Source: Bdellovibrio sp. UBA4095 (lineage in GTDB: Bacteria; Bdellovibrionota; Bdellovibrionia; Bdellovibrionales; Bdellovibrionaceae). Taken from it: DNA of 64,000 bases. The notes under the pieces are model-generated. The model was given only the letters and a program-made list of their open reading frames with translations, did not search any database and was not told where the DNA came from. The position numbers were made by a program, and so were the translations under genes. The DNA lies in the NCBI GenBank assembly GCA_002381805.1, contig DFXZ01000004.1:558001-622000 (forward strand), in the 5' to 3' direction. Of the stretch, positions 24,584 to 33,935 are shown piece by piece; the first letter of the stretch is position 1, and each line of letters begins with the position of its first letter.

Positions 24584-25900
24584 TTAAAAGTCAGCTCTAA
24601 AGTTGGCGTAACCAACATCAATCTTGCGATCAGACTCAGAGATATTGCCCAAAGCAATTCTCGAATACTTTTCGTTTTGCTGGTAATAGCCCAGACGAAG
24701 TGACAAGTTGTCTGTGAACTTTTTAGTCACATAACCATGGTATAGGTCGCCGGGCGTCCCGTACATATTTGTCAAATCTTCTGCAGTCCCACCAGAATAG
24801 AATACGCCTTTTGTACCCTTCCCGTACTCAAGACCAATTAGCCAAGAGCTCAGTCTGTACCGAGTAGAAAGTAAAGAAATAGACCCTCGAGTTTTTGCAT
24901 CTGCAGTAGTCGTACCGTATCCTAAACCACTAAGTTGGCCTAGCGAATGAATTTCACTCATTAGGTGACTTAACGAAACATCCAATGGCAATCCGGCCAA
25001 GCCGTTAAATTCCATCGCAACTGTAGTCGCTTTGAGTCCAAATTTCAGTGTCGAAGAGCCCGCCGTAGCTCCCGCTACGTTAATTGGGCTTAAACTATTA
25101 TGCTGAACAATGAACCCGAAGTTATCAGCAAAACCAAATGCTGAAGTTGAGTAGTCCAATTGCAAGGTATAGAAATCTTTAAGTTCCTTAGTGGCTGGAT
25201 CAGCGCCGCCCGCATTGTTGTGCGTGGGAGGTGTCAGATAGTTACCAATTGTATAACTCGAGAATGGAGAGTAAACCCCGCGTGCAGCCAACTTATGTCC
25301 TTCTGGCATAAATTGATCTAAACGATAAGTGAGAGCGATGCCATCAAGAACCGATGAGTAAGACATCAAAGGATATGTCCCTAGTCTTGCACGTCCATCC
25401 CAGTAGTTTGCTGGCTGACCATCTGGCGTCGGCAGTCTTCCAACCGAAACAGTCACATCTGAGTTCGGAATGCTCATATCAAGATATGCTTTTTCAAGTA
25501 CAACCGAAGAATTCAGATAGCTGTCTGCAGCTCGCAAGTCTGAACCAGCAGCAGAGGCAGTCCCTGTCGTCGTCCACGTATTGAAATGCTTAGAGGTCGT
25601 GAATCTTGAAAAAAACTTTACGTTTTGTGAAATACTTGCGTCAGCGTCCAAAGAAAATCGCATACGAAGGTAACTTAAGTTTTTATGGTCAATTGCAGAT
25701 GGTTTATCCTGCGATATCGACACGTCATCATAACGAGTGATGAATGTACCTCTGAAGTTGAAAATGTTAAGCGAGGAATTTGCTTCCAGCTCAGAAATTC
25801 TTTCTTCTAAAGCAGCTAGTTTGTCGGTTTCCTGAGCGTAAGCCGCTCCCACTGGCGCAAGTGCCGCAGCAATTGCAATTTTTAGAATTTTTTTAAACAT
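24584..25900 (-). CDS. Outer-membrane porin, DUF3373-like
   Basis: 438 aa with a signal peptide (about 1-22, ending AAYAQ), a short coiled coil (KLAALEERISELEAN) and then alternating strands ending in an aromatic C-terminal residue (YANFRADF), the outer-membrane barrel sorting signal. Segments such as NLSYLRMRFSLDADASISQNV and the repeated turn pattern fit putative porins of the DUF3373 kind in delta- and epsilon-like bacteria. The substrate is unknown. Its own terminator follows, and a small secreted protein gene precedes by 11 bp. Confidence 0.8.
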   Translation of the reverse strand: MFKKILKIAIAAALAPVGAAYAQETDKLAALEERISELEANSSLNIFNFRGTFITRYDDVSISQDKPSAIDHKNLSYLRMRFSLDADASISQNVKFFSRFTTSKHFNTWTTTGTASAAGSDLRAADSYLNSSVVLEKAYLDMSIPNSDVTVSVGRLPTPDGQPANYWDGRARLGTYPLMSYSSVLDGIALTYRLDQFMPEGHKLAARGVYSPFSSYTIGNYLTPPTHNNAGGADPATKELKDFYTLQLDYSTSAFGFADNFGFIVQHNSLSPINVAGATAGSSTLKFGLKATTVAMEFNGLAGLPLDVSLSHLMSEIHSLGQLSGLGYGTTTADAKTRGSISLLSTRYRLSSWLIGLEYGKGTKGVFYSGGTAEDLTNMYGTPGDLYHGYVTKKFTDNLSLRLGYYQQNEKYSRIALGNISESDRKIDVGYANFRADF

Positions 25901-25911
25901 ACGAAATACTC

Positions 25912-26160
25912 CTATTGTCCGACCACTGCGCCGGCATTTTCTTTAAGACAACTAACTTTACAACCTTCGACATCGACCTTTTCACCAGGTACACAAGATA
26001 AGAACAGGTTCTTCACTAGGCGAAGCGCTTGATCTTTTTCTACGTCTTTCCCGCATGATTTTTTAACTTCTGCTTGAACGTCTTCTACTTTTCCTGCGAA
26101 CGCCGATGGACCTGCCAAGAGAACGGGCAAGAACAGCGTCGCCATGATGATTCTTTTCAT
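25912..26160 (-). CDS. Small secreted Cys-containing protein
   Basis: 82 aa. The start at 26160 follows GGAGGGTGGCCG, a strong Shine-Dalgarno; the longer frame is not needed. A signal peptide (about 1-21, ending SAFAG) precedes a mature part of about 60 residues with four Cys (KKSCGKD, FLSCVPGE, EGCKVSC), which could form two disulphides. It is upstream of, and perhaps cotranscribed with, the porin gene. I do not recognise the family. Confidence 0.75.
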   Translation of the reverse strand: MKRIIMATLFLPVLLAGPSAFAGKVEDVQAEVKKSCGKDVEKDQALRLVKNLFLSCVPGEKVDVEGCKVSCLKENAGAVVGQ

Positions 26161-26305
26161 CGGCCACCCTCCAATATTAGGTTTCCTTAGCATAAATTTC
26201 TGCTGAAACTGGTCAATATGTCTTGTAAATACGGGGCCAAAGTCCGTATTTTTCTCGTATAAACGCGAGGATACCTTTAATCGCGAGTTAGTTTCGCGAA
26301 ACCAC

Positions 26306-26333
26306 TAAGCCTTTTAATGCAACTGCCCGATAT
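26306..26333 (+). promoter_or_regulatory. FliA (sigma-28)-like promoter of the chemoreceptor gene
   Basis: TAAG (26306-26309), 16 nt, then CCCGATAT (26326-26333) resembles the flagellar sigma-28 consensus TAAA-N15-GCCGATAA, with a spacer one base longer. It is 33 bp before the chemoreceptor start, a typical target of this sigma factor. Confidence 0.45.
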
Positions 26334-26366
26334 AGTTAGCGACCTTTAATTTCTCAAGGGGTTTGT

Positions 26367-27842
26367 ATGTTCAAGAAGCTCGGTATTGGTAAGGCACTTT
26401 TCATTTATATATCCATGATTGCGGGGATTGTCCTCTTGGTGAGTTCGATTTTCTTCCTGACAAGTCAGAAAGCTATGGACGACCTAACTCACGCTAGTAC
26501 CAATGGCACTTCTCGGCTGGCAATGCAAAACTCGCTTATTAAATCGATGGCACTTATCCATTCCAATATTCTGCCTCTGGCTGCCGAAACGGATCCTGAC
26601 TCCAGAGAGATAAGAATCGAGCTAACAAAAGGTTTCGTCTCTGAATTTAAGGCTTTGGTTAGTAAATGCGCATCTAACTGTGAAAGCATTGTCGGTGACT
26701 TTGAAAAGTATGAAAAAGAATGGGAAAGAATCGCCAATCTTTTCGGCAAGAACGAGGCAGCGCTTGCGACTTCAGGAATTTTACAAAATCTAAATCCACT
26801 GGCAGAGACTCTATTTGATAAGCTAGATAAAGCTGCAACGGCCGCTAACGTAGCCACTACGGAAGACCTTTCAGAGGCGCGGAGTTCAGCCGATCGTACC
26901 AAGAATGTTTTATTGATTTTGATCGGCGGTCTGGTCTTTGGGATCATGGCAGTTGGATTTATTTTCCAAAAGAAGTTGGTCAGCTCGTTACAAGTTGTCG
27001 TTGGCCGAGTCCATGGCTCTGTAAATAACACGGCTTCGCAAACGGAAGAAATTTCAAGTTCAACTGAGACCCTTTCGTCGGCTTCGACTCGTCAAGCCGC
27101 TTCAATCGAAGAGACTGTCGCCTCCCTGGAAGAGATTTCAAGTATGATTAAGCTAAATGCCGAGAACGCAAAAATGGCTGCTACACTTTCTGTCGAAAGC
27201 ACTCACGCAGCAACAGAGGGTGGCAAAGAAATCACCGTGTTGATAGCTGCCATGAAAGAGATTCATTCAAGCTCTAAGCGAATCGAAGAGATCATTGCGG
27301 TCATTGACGATATTGCCTTTCAAACGAACCTGCTGGCTTTGAACGCGGCAGTTGAAGCAGCGCGGGCTGGTGAACAAGGTAAAGGCTTTGCCGTTGTTGC
27401 CGAGGCTGTTCGTTCGTTGGCACAAAGATCTGCGGAAGCGGCTAAAGAAATTGGCGGCATCATTCAAACAAGTGTGGAACAAACCGAAAAAGGAACTAAA
27501 GTCGCCGACAATAGCGGCGCTGCCTTAACTAAGATTATCCAGTCCATTCAAAAAGTTTCCGAATTGAACAATGAAATCTCAGGAGCTTCTCAAGAGCAGT
27601 CTCAAGGGATCTCCCAATTGGGAATGGCAATGTCGGATATCGATCAGGCGACGCAGACAAATGCCGCGGTTGCAGAAGCACTTTCAAGTAATTCGCAGGC
27701 GATGTTCCACGAAGCTCAAGAGCTTCTGCATGCCACTAAGGATTTACAGACTCTACTTCGCGGCGAAAAGGCCGCTCGCAAGCTCGAGTCTGAAGAGGCC
27801 ACTTTAGACAGCGCCCCTGCTGAACTAAAGAAAGCTTCTTAA
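26367..27842 (+). CDS. Methyl-accepting chemotaxis protein
   Basis: 491 aa chemoreceptor. A first membrane helix (about 10-30) and a second (about 181-200, LLILIGGLVFGIMAVGFIF) flank a periplasmic helical sensor domain of about 150 residues with two Cys (KCASNCES). The cytoplasmic part has the signalling hairpin tip IAFQTNLLALNAAVEAARAG and flanking methylation helices rich in Glu/Gln. There is no obvious HAMP domain of normal length: the signalling helices begin soon after TM2. The ligand is unknown. Promoter candidate at 26306. Confidence 0.93.
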   Translation: MFKKLGIGKALFIYISMIAGIVLLVSSIFFLTSQKAMDDLTHASTNGTSRLAMQNSLIKSMALIHSNILPLAAETDPDSREIRIELTKGFVSEFKALVSKCASNCESIVGDFEKYEKEWERIANLFGKNEAALATSGILQNLNPLAETLFDKLDKAATAANVATTEDLSEARSSADRTKNVLLILIGGLVFGIMAVGFIFQKKLVSSLQVVVGRVHGSVNNTASQTEEISSSTETLSSASTRQAASIEETVASLEEISSMIKLNAENAKMAATLSVESTHAATEGGKEITVLIAAMKEIHSSSKRIEEIIAVIDDIAFQTNLLALNAAVEAARAGEQGKGFAVVAEAVRSLAQRSAEAAKEIGGIIQTSVEQTEKGTKVADNSGAALTKIIQSIQKVSELNNEISGASQEQSQGISQLGMAMSDIDQATQTNAAVAEALSSNSQAMFHEAQELLHATKDLQTLLRGEKAARKLESEEATLDSAPAELKKAS

Positions 27843-27853
27843 GCTTTCTTTAG
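27825..27853. terminator. Hairpin shared by the ends of two convergent genes
   Basis: CTAAAGAAAGCTT (27825-27837) and AAGCTTTCTTTAG (27841-27853) form a perfect 13-bp stem with a 3-nt loop. It contains both stop codons: that of the chemoreceptor (27840-27842) and that of RNase G (27850-27852). The T-run after the stem is weak, so it may act as a bidirectional terminator or 3'-end stabiliser. Confidence 0.5.
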
Positions 27854-29373
27854 ACAAAAAATATTTCATATTGTTCTAAGTGATAGTTAGGCTCAATCTT
27901 AAACGCGATAGATCGGCCTAATTTTTTTTCCATGCGCTCTAGGCTTTCGCCTTCGACTTCATAAATCCAATCGACCACAGCACTATGGCAGTGAATAACG
28001 ACATTGGTTTTTTTATTTATCAGCATATCGCCGTCTCGCTCAAGCTCGCGGAATATCTCATTAGAAATGGTCGACTTGCGTTTTATGTAGCCTTTGCCGT
28101 CACAGTAGGTGCAAGGCTCACACAGAGTTTTAATCAGACTTGGACGGATACGCTTTCGAGTCATCTCTACCAGGCCGAGCTGTGACATCGATACTATATT
28201 GGTTCTTGCGCGATCTCTCTGAAGCTCTTCAGCCAAGGCCTCCAACACTTTTTCACGGTGGGATTCTTTTTCCATGTCGATGAAATCGATAATGATGATG
28301 CCTCCGCAATTCCGAATGCGCAGCTGATGGGCTATTTCGCGGACCGCCTCCAGATTCGTTTTAAGAATCGTTTCTTCAAGATCCTTTTTACCAACATACT
28401 TTCCAGTATTAACGTCGATAACCACCAGTGCTTCGGCTTCATCGATAACAATGTAGCCACCGGATTTCAGCCAGATCTTGCGTTCCATTGATCGGGAAAT
28501 CTCTATGTCGATATCATAAAGATCAAAGAGAGGCTTGCGCTCTTCGTAAAGGACAATGTTTTGTTTGTACTTAGGCATGAATTGCGAAACGAATTTCACA
28601 ACTTTCTTGTGAATTTCAACATCGTCGACCCAAACGCTGGTGACATCCTCACTCATCAAATCGCGCAGAGCTCGAAGTTCCACGTCCAGCTCGGTGTGCA
28701 CCATTCCTGGTGTTTTTTTCTTTTCGTAGTTTTTGAAAATATCTTTGCTAAGACGATCCAGGTACTCAATGTCGGCCTTTAGCATCTCTTCAGAAGCGCC
28801 TTCTCCGGCGGTTCTGACGATAACGCCGCCTGAGGGATTGATTTTTTGGACCAGCTTACGAAGGCGTTCGCGCTCTGTTTCGTCTTCAATTCGGCGGGAA
28901 ATACCAAGATGACGGACTGTCGGCAAGAAAACAACAAAGCGGCCAGGCAATGACAAATGGGTCGTTAATCTTGCCCCTTTAGTTCCGAGGGGATCTTTTG
29001 CCACCTGAACTAGGATGGATTGTCCTTCTTTTAAAAGGTCCTGAATCGGGGTCTTGTTCTGATGGCTTGTGGGCAGCTTATCGTCGTCGCTTTCAATTTC
29101 GAGAGGCTCTTCTCTGTCGACATCCGATAGAAAATTGTCATCTACGTCCTCGCGAATGTCGCCCACGTATAAAAAAGCCGCCTTGTCCAAGCCGATATCA
29201 ACGAACGAGGCCTGCATGCCTGGTAGAACTCGAATCACCGTGCCTCGATGAATAGAGCCGACCAAAGTCGGAGAAGTTTTTCTTTCAATTTTAAGATCGG
29301 ATAGAACGCCTCCATCAACGTATGCTACGCGAGTTTCTTGAGGACGAACGTTGATGAGAATTTCTGCTGACAC
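27850..29373 (-). CDS. rng: Ribonuclease G/E family endoribonuclease
   Basis: Single-strand RNA endonuclease for rRNA and mRNA processing, 507 aa. The S1 domain (about 35-130) is interrupted by an acidic insert of about 45 residues (DDVDDNFLSDVDREE). Catalytic Asp residues lie in VVIDVNTG and IIIIDFIDME, and the zinc-link Cys in CEPCTYCDGKG. The long RNase E C-terminal scaffold is absent, so this is the RNase G form. It ends in the hairpin shared with the chemoreceptor gene. Confidence 0.95.
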   Translation of the reverse strand: MSAEILINVRPQETRVAYVDGGVLSDLKIERKTSPTLVGSIHRGTVIRVLPGMQASFVDIGLDKAAFLYVGDIREDVDDNFLSDVDREEPLEIESDDDKLPTSHQNKTPIQDLLKEGQSILVQVAKDPLGTKGARLTTHLSLPGRFVVFLPTVRHLGISRRIEDETERERLRKLVQKINPSGGVIVRTAGEGASEEMLKADIEYLDRLSKDIFKNYEKKKTPGMVHTELDVELRALRDLMSEDVTSVWVDDVEIHKKVVKFVSQFMPKYKQNIVLYEERKPLFDLYDIDIEISRSMERKIWLKSGGYIVIDEAEALVVIDVNTGKYVGKKDLEETILKTNLEAVREIAHQLRIRNCGGIIIIDFIDMEKESHREKVLEALAEELQRDRARTNIVSMSQLGLVEMTRKRIRPSLIKTLCEPCTYCDGKGYIKRKSTISNEIFRELERDGDMLINKKTNVVIHCHSAVVDWIYEVEGESLERMEKKLGRSIAFKIEPNYHLEQYEIFFV

Positions 29374-29519
29374 TACTGTCTCCTTTTACGCAAGCGGGAA
29401 TGCTGGTCCTTCGAAAGTCCAGAATCTGTAATATCATTCAATATTGAAACACATTTAGCCGAAAAGATCACTGAATTCATCCCAATTATCGCAATGTTGG
29501 GGTTCCTCAGGGAGAGTCA

Positions 29520-30614
29520 ATGGCAACAATTGATGAACTGTTTAAACTCATGGTTGACCAAGGTGCATCCGATTTGCACGTTACAAGCGGAGCTCCGCCA
29601 TATCTGCGTATTCATGGAAATATGGTTCCCCTGAATTATCGAGAATTAAGTAACCAGGATGTTCAAGGTTTGCTTTTTGAAATCCTCTCTGAAAAGCAGA
29701 AAAAAGCCTTCGTCGAGAAATGGGAACTAGATCTTGCCTACACGCTGGCAGGTGTCGGGCGATTCCGTTGCAACATTTTCATGCAACGAAAGGGCTTGGG
29801 CGCCGTGTTCCGAATCATTCCCGAGAAAATTAAAACTGCTCAGGAGCTAGGGCTACCTCCAGCAGTTATGGACATGATAGATTGCGATCGCGGGCTGATC
29901 CTTGTGACGGGCCCTACCGGCTCCGGTAAGTCGACAACTTTGGCTGCCATGATCCACCAGATAAATATGACCCGAGAAGCCCACATTATCACAGTAGAAG
30001 ATCCTATCGAGTTCGTTCATCCAAACATGAAAGCACTTGTGAATCAGCGTGAGGTCGGAAGCCATACCAAGAGCTTCGCCAATGCCTTGAAAGCCGCGCT
30101 TCGTGAAGATCCAGATATCTTGCTGGTAGGTGAGCTTCGTGACCTTGAAACGATTTCTTTAGCATTGACCGCCGCTGAAACCGGTCACATTGTTTTTGGA
30201 ACACTTCACACCAACAGTGCGGCAAAAACGATCGACCGTATCATCGACGTCTTCCCCGCAGGACAACAAGCGCAGATCAGAACAATGCTTGCGGAAAGTC
30301 TTCGCGGAGTCATCGCACAAACGCTTTTCTCCAGAGCCGATGGCCAAGGCCGCGTCGCTGCCTATGAAATCATGCGAAACTCTAAGGCCATCTCGAACTT
30401 GATTCGGGAAGGAAAAGTGCATCAGATCGCGTCAGCTATCCAAACGGGATCTAGTCAAGGCATGATACTTTTCGAAAAGTACATCGAAGACCTGGTTAAG
30501 AAAGGTAAAGTTTCTGCAGCCGATGCAAAAACCTTCTTAGGACAGTCGGCTAGCGACACAACAGTACAGGGAACTATGGCAGGCCCTAATGCCACTCGTA
30601 CTAAAATAGGCTAG
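29520..30614 (+). CDS. pilT: Type IV pilus retraction ATPase
   Basis: Hexameric motor that retracts type IV pili, needed for twitching, and in predatory relatives important for prey contact; 364 aa. The start is ATIDELFKLMVDQGASDLHV. Walker A is GPTGSGKST, the Asp box and Walker B run through LREDPDILLVGELRD, the His box is HIVFGTLHTNSA, and AISNLIREGKVHQI is the PilT-type retraction motif. The ATG follows GGGAGAGTCA. The other pilus genes are not in the window apart from the PilF-like candidate. Confidence 0.96.
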   Translation: MATIDELFKLMVDQGASDLHVTSGAPPYLRIHGNMVPLNYRELSNQDVQGLLFEILSEKQKKAFVEKWELDLAYTLAGVGRFRCNIFMQRKGLGAVFRIIPEKIKTAQELGLPPAVMDMIDCDRGLILVTGPTGSGKSTTLAAMIHQINMTREAHIITVEDPIEFVHPNMKALVNQREVGSHTKSFANALKAALREDPDILLVGELRDLETISLALTAAETGHIVFGTLHTNSAAKTIDRIIDVFPAGQQAQIRTMLAESLRGVIAQTLFSRADGQGRVAAYEIMRNSKAISNLIREGKVHQIASAIQTGSSQGMILFEKYIEDLVKKGKVSAADAKTFLGQSASDTTVQGTMAGPNATRTKIG

Positions 30615-30986
30615 CTAAAAATCAAATTGAATATTAATCACAGGAGCTCTTGCAGAATGAAATGCAAGGGCTCTTCTGTTTTTAAAGTCGGCGTCTGGCA
30701 TTACAGAGTATGGATTGGATGGCGCGGACTGTCGCGAGCCCGACAAAACATAGGCGAGACCACCAACAAAACCTACGGCCGCTCCTAAAGTGATATTGTT
30801 TGTGTGCTCTTCTGGTTCTCCGTAGAAAGAAAGGGTGCTGAGACCCAAAACTGCGCCACCCAGGCTTGCAAAAAGCACCGTGGCGACTCCCCTTTTTATG
30901 TTCCGATCTGTTTGTGAGAGTGCGGGTGTAGAGTTCAGCAGAACAATTGTCGAAATAAAAATTGAAATCCACTTCCGCTGGCTCAT
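30615..30986 (-). CDS. Small envelope protein of unknown function
   Basis: 123 aa from the ATG at 30986, which follows CAGGAGGCAATC. A signal peptide (about 1-24, ending PALSQ) and two Gly/Ala-rich hydrophobic segments (about 37-55 and 66-85) suggest a membrane-associated protein of the Gly-zipper sort. The end abuts the pilT stop with no gap (convergent). Not recognised. Confidence 0.65.
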   Translation of the reverse strand: MSQRKWISIFISTIVLLNSTPALSQTDRNIKRGVATVLFASLGGAVLGLSTLSFYGEPEEHTNNITLGAAVGFVGGLAYVLSGSRQSAPSNPYSVMPDADFKNRRALAFHSARAPVINIQFDF

Positions 30987-31036
30987 GATTGCCTCCTGCA
31001 ATGAACTAAGATAGCTTTCTTTAGTATTAAATCATT

Positions 31037-31711
31037 ATGAGGTGTCAGGTGCAACTAAGTCATTATATCGATCATACGCTTCTTAAGCCGGATGCTCAAA
31101 GCTCACAGATAGAAAAGCTTTGTCAAGAAGCCCAAAAGCACAGCTTTTTCAGTGTCTGCGTGAACAGCTCTTATGCCAGACAATGCTCCGCGTGGCTTAA
31201 AGGCTCATCCGTGAAAGTCTGCTGCGTGGTCGGCTTTCCATTGGGTGCAATGGACACTTCGAGCAAAGCCTTTGAAACAAAAACAGCGATTTCCAATGGC
31301 GCACAAGAAATCGATATGGTCATTCATATTGGTGCGCTAAAAGAGGGGCGCTTTGATTATGTCAAGAACGACATCGAAGAAGTCGTTAAGGCGGCTGATG
31401 GCCGCATTGTCAAAGTTATTATCGAAACCGCGCTCCTAACCGACGACGAAAAAGTTCTTGCCTGCAAAGCTGCAATGGAAGCTGGCGCTCACTTCGTAAA
31501 AACATCCACGGGCTTTTCCGGTGGCGGAGCAACGGTTGAAGATGTTCGATTGATGAAGGAAACTGTCGGAAATCAACTGGAGGTGAAGGCTTCCGGTGGA
31601 ATCAAGGATGCTCAACAGGCGCAAGCACTTATCGCGGCAGGAGCCACTAGACTTGGAACAAGCTCTGGCATCGCTCTGACTCAAGGACAGCAAACTCAAG
31701 GTGGCTACTAA
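31037..31711 (+). CDS. deoC: Deoxyribose-phosphate aldolase
   Basis: Splits 2-deoxyribose 5-phosphate to glyceraldehyde 3-phosphate and acetaldehyde, 224 aa. Motifs are [33 protein letters not shown], the Schiff-base Lys in [14 protein letters not shown], and [13 protein letters not shown]. First gene of the deoC-pdp-punA salvage operon; its stop overlaps the next start as TAATG. Confidence 0.97.
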   Translation: MRCQVQLSHYIDHTLLKPDAQSSQIEKLCQEAQKHSFFSVCVNSSYARQCSAWLKGSSVKVCCVVGFPLGAMDTSSKAFETKTAISNGAQEIDMVIHIGALKEGRFDYVKNDIEEVVKAADGRIVKVIIETALLTDDEKVLACKAAMEAGAHFVKTSTGFSGGGATVEDVRLMKETVGNQLEVKASGGIKDAQQAQALIAAGATRLGTSSGIALTQGQQTQGGY

Positions 31712-33030
31712 TGGCATTCCTGCCCGCTGAAATAATTAAAAGAAAACGTAACGGCGAAGCACTCTCCGCTGACGAGATTAACCAATTTATCCTGGGATAT
31801 GCACGGGGGGAAATTCCCGATTACCAAATGTCGGCTCTGCTTATGGCCATCTTTTTTAAGAGCATGAATAAAGAAGAAACCCTTGCGTTGACGAAGTCGA
31901 TGCTACTGTCCGGCGAGGTGGTCGATTTTTCCTCAGTTCCAGGATTTAAGGTCGACAAACATTCGACTGGAGGTGTTGGCGATAAAACCAGTTTGATTCT
32001 TGGGCCGATCGTCGCCACTGCGGGAGCGCCCGTTCCGATGATTTCGGGCCGAGGCTTGGGACATACTGGAGGCACTCTCGACAAGTTAGAGTCCATTCCC
32101 GGATTCAACACTCAAAAGTCACTGGAAGAATTCATCCAGCTGGTGCACAAACACTTGATCTGTTTTATTGGACAGACAAAAGAGATCTGTCCCGCCGACA
32201 AGAAAATTTACGCCTTGCGGGACGTGACCGCAACGGTTGAAAGTCTTCCTCTTATTTGTGCATCGATAATGTCGAAAAAATTAGCCGAAGGCATCGATGG
32301 TTTGGTTCTCGACGTCAAATATGGGACCGGTGCCTTTATGAAAACTCCCGAGCTGGCAGAAGAACTCGCAGTAAACCTGATGTCCATAGCACAAGGTTAT
32401 GGAAAAAAGGTGACCGCACTTCTGACAAACATGAATCAACCCTTGGGTCGATTTGCTGGAAACTCCCTCGAAGTCGATGAGTGCGTCGCCATCATGAAGA
32501 ATGAAAAGCACGTCGGCCAACATGGTGACGATATGTATGAAGACACCCGTGAACTAAGTCTTAGACTTTCAGCGCACATGTTACTTCTTGCTGGTATTGG
32601 CTCTTCCGAACAGGAGTCATACCTAATTGCCAAAGACGTTCTTGAGTCAGGAAAGGCCTATGCGAAGTTTGAAGAGCTTTGTGCTATTCATGGCGGCGAT
32701 CTAAAGAATGTGCCTCGCCCCCGTTATTCCATTGTCATTCCTGCGGAGGTCGACGGTTTTGTGCATGGATTCAACACCGAAAAAATTGGGGTGACCGGCA
32801 TCATGATCAAGGCGGGCCGCGCGCAAACTCAAGATATCATTGCGCCCACCGCTGGAATAGAATTTCACTCTAAGGTTGGCCATAAAGTTCAGGTCGGTGA
32901 TCCAATTTTCACACTCTATGGAGATGATAGAAATCTGCTTGAGTCGGCAGTGCCCGAGTTAAAATCAGCAGTGAATATTTCCTTGCCAAAAATTGCAAAG
33001 CCTAGTTTGATACTTAAAGTTTTGAGATAG
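31711..33030 (+). CDS. deoA: Pyrimidine-nucleoside (thymidine) phosphorylase
   Basis: Phosphorolysis of thymidine or uridine to base and sugar 1-phosphate, 439 aa. Hallmarks are VDKHSTGGVGDKTSLILGP (the family signature, about 81-99), ISGRGLGHTGGTLDKLESI, and the catalytic KYGTGAFMK. Length is normal. In this operon it makes deoxyribose 1-phosphate that could enter the DeoC step after isomerisation; no deoB gene is in the window. Confidence 0.96.
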   Translation: MAFLPAEIIKRKRNGEALSADEINQFILGYARGEIPDYQMSALLMAIFFKSMNKEETLALTKSMLLSGEVVDFSSVPGFKVDKHSTGGVGDKTSLILGPIVATAGAPVPMISGRGLGHTGGTLDKLESIPGFNTQKSLEEFIQLVHKHLICFIGQTKEICPADKKIYALRDVTATVESLPLICASIMSKKLAEGIDGLVLDVKYGTGAFMKTPELAEELAVNLMSIAQGYGKKVTALLTNMNQPLGRFAGNSLEVDECVAIMKNEKHVGQHGDDMYEDTRELSLRLSAHMLLLAGIGSSEQESYLIAKDVLESGKAYAKFEELCAIHGGDLKNVPRPRYSIVIPAEVDGFVHGFNTEKIGVTGIMIKAGRAQTQDIIAPTAGIEFHSKVGHKVQVGDPIFTLYGDDRNLLESAVPELKSAVNISLPKIAKPSLILKVLR

Positions 33031-33039
33031 GGAGAGAAT

Positions 33040-33855
33040 TTGGTGCTCAACAAGTTACAAGAATCAGTCAATTTTATTCGCACAAAGTCATCGGCTAAGC
33101 CGAAGATCGGCGTGATCTTGGGTTCTGGTCTTGGAGCCTTCGTTCAGGATGTTGAGGTTGAAGCAACAATTCCCTATAAGGACATCCCGCACTTCTCCCC
33201 TCCTACTGTGGAAGGGCATTCAGGCAACCTCATTTTTGGAAAAGTCGACGGACAATCTATTGTTGTTCTTCAAGGTAGAAATCATTTCTACGAAGGTCAC
33301 TCGATGGATTCTGTCGTGTTTCCAACACGGACCCTTGCAATGTTAGGTGTCGAGACTCTGATTTTAACGAACTCCGCTGGAGGCTTCGGCGAAGATATGC
33401 AGGCCGGTGATTTTATGATCATCGAAGACCATATTAATTTGATGGGCACCAATCCTCTGATGGGTCCCAACATTAAAGAACTGGGGCCACGCTTTCCGGA
33501 TATGACTGAGGCTTACGACAAGCGCTTGATTCAAGTCATGGAGCAGGTTCTTCAGAAACAAGGAACTCGCTATCATAAGGGGATCTACTGCGGAGTCAGT
33601 GGACCGACCTATGAAACCCCTGCTGAAGTTCGGTATTTGAAACTCATCGGCGGCAAAGCCGTCGGCATGAGCACAGTTCCAGAAACTATTGCTGCCAATC
33701 ACTTGGGGCTTCGTGTTTCTGCGCTTAGCTGTATCACCAATTTAGCTGCAGGCATTTCAACACAAAAGTTGTCTCATAACGAGGTCACTGAAACGGCAAA
33801 GCGTGTTGAGCTTCAGTTCACTTCCTTCCTCAAAGAATTTATAACAAATATCTGA
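33040..33855 (+). CDS. punA: Purine-nucleoside phosphorylase (trimeric type)
   Basis: Phosphorolysis of inosine and guanosine, 271 aa. Motifs are GVILGSGLGAF, VVLQGRNHFYEGH, LILTNSAGGF, then SGPTYETPAEVRYL and GMSTVPE. The reading frame opens with TTG at 33040 but the GTG at 33043 is better placed behind GGGAGAG; the difference is one residue. Last gene of the salvage operon. Confidence 0.96.
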   Translation: MVLNKLQESVNFIRTKSSAKPKIGVILGSGLGAFVQDVEVEATIPYKDIPHFSPPTVEGHSGNLIFGKVDGQSIVVLQGRNHFYEGHSMDSVVFPTRTLAMLGVETLILTNSAGGFGEDMQAGDFMIIEDHINLMGTNPLMGPNIKELGPRFPDMTEAYDKRLIQVMEQVLQKQGTRYHKGIYCGVSGPTYETPAEVRYLKLIGGKAVGMSTVPETIAANHLGLRVSALSCITNLAAGISTQKLSHNEVTETAKRVELQFTSFLKEFITNI

Positions 33856-33935
33856 TCTGCAAAATTACAGAGTTGGACGATTTAACTCCTCAGAAGAGCC
33901 ATCGTATTTAACGATGAGCTCTATAGGAGGACTGT

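Noticed and set aside
26489..27031. A 180-aa minus-strand frame opposite the chemoreceptor
   Set aside because: No start signal, Ser/Arg/Leu-rich shadow composition, and the plus-strand gene has clear chemoreceptor motifs.
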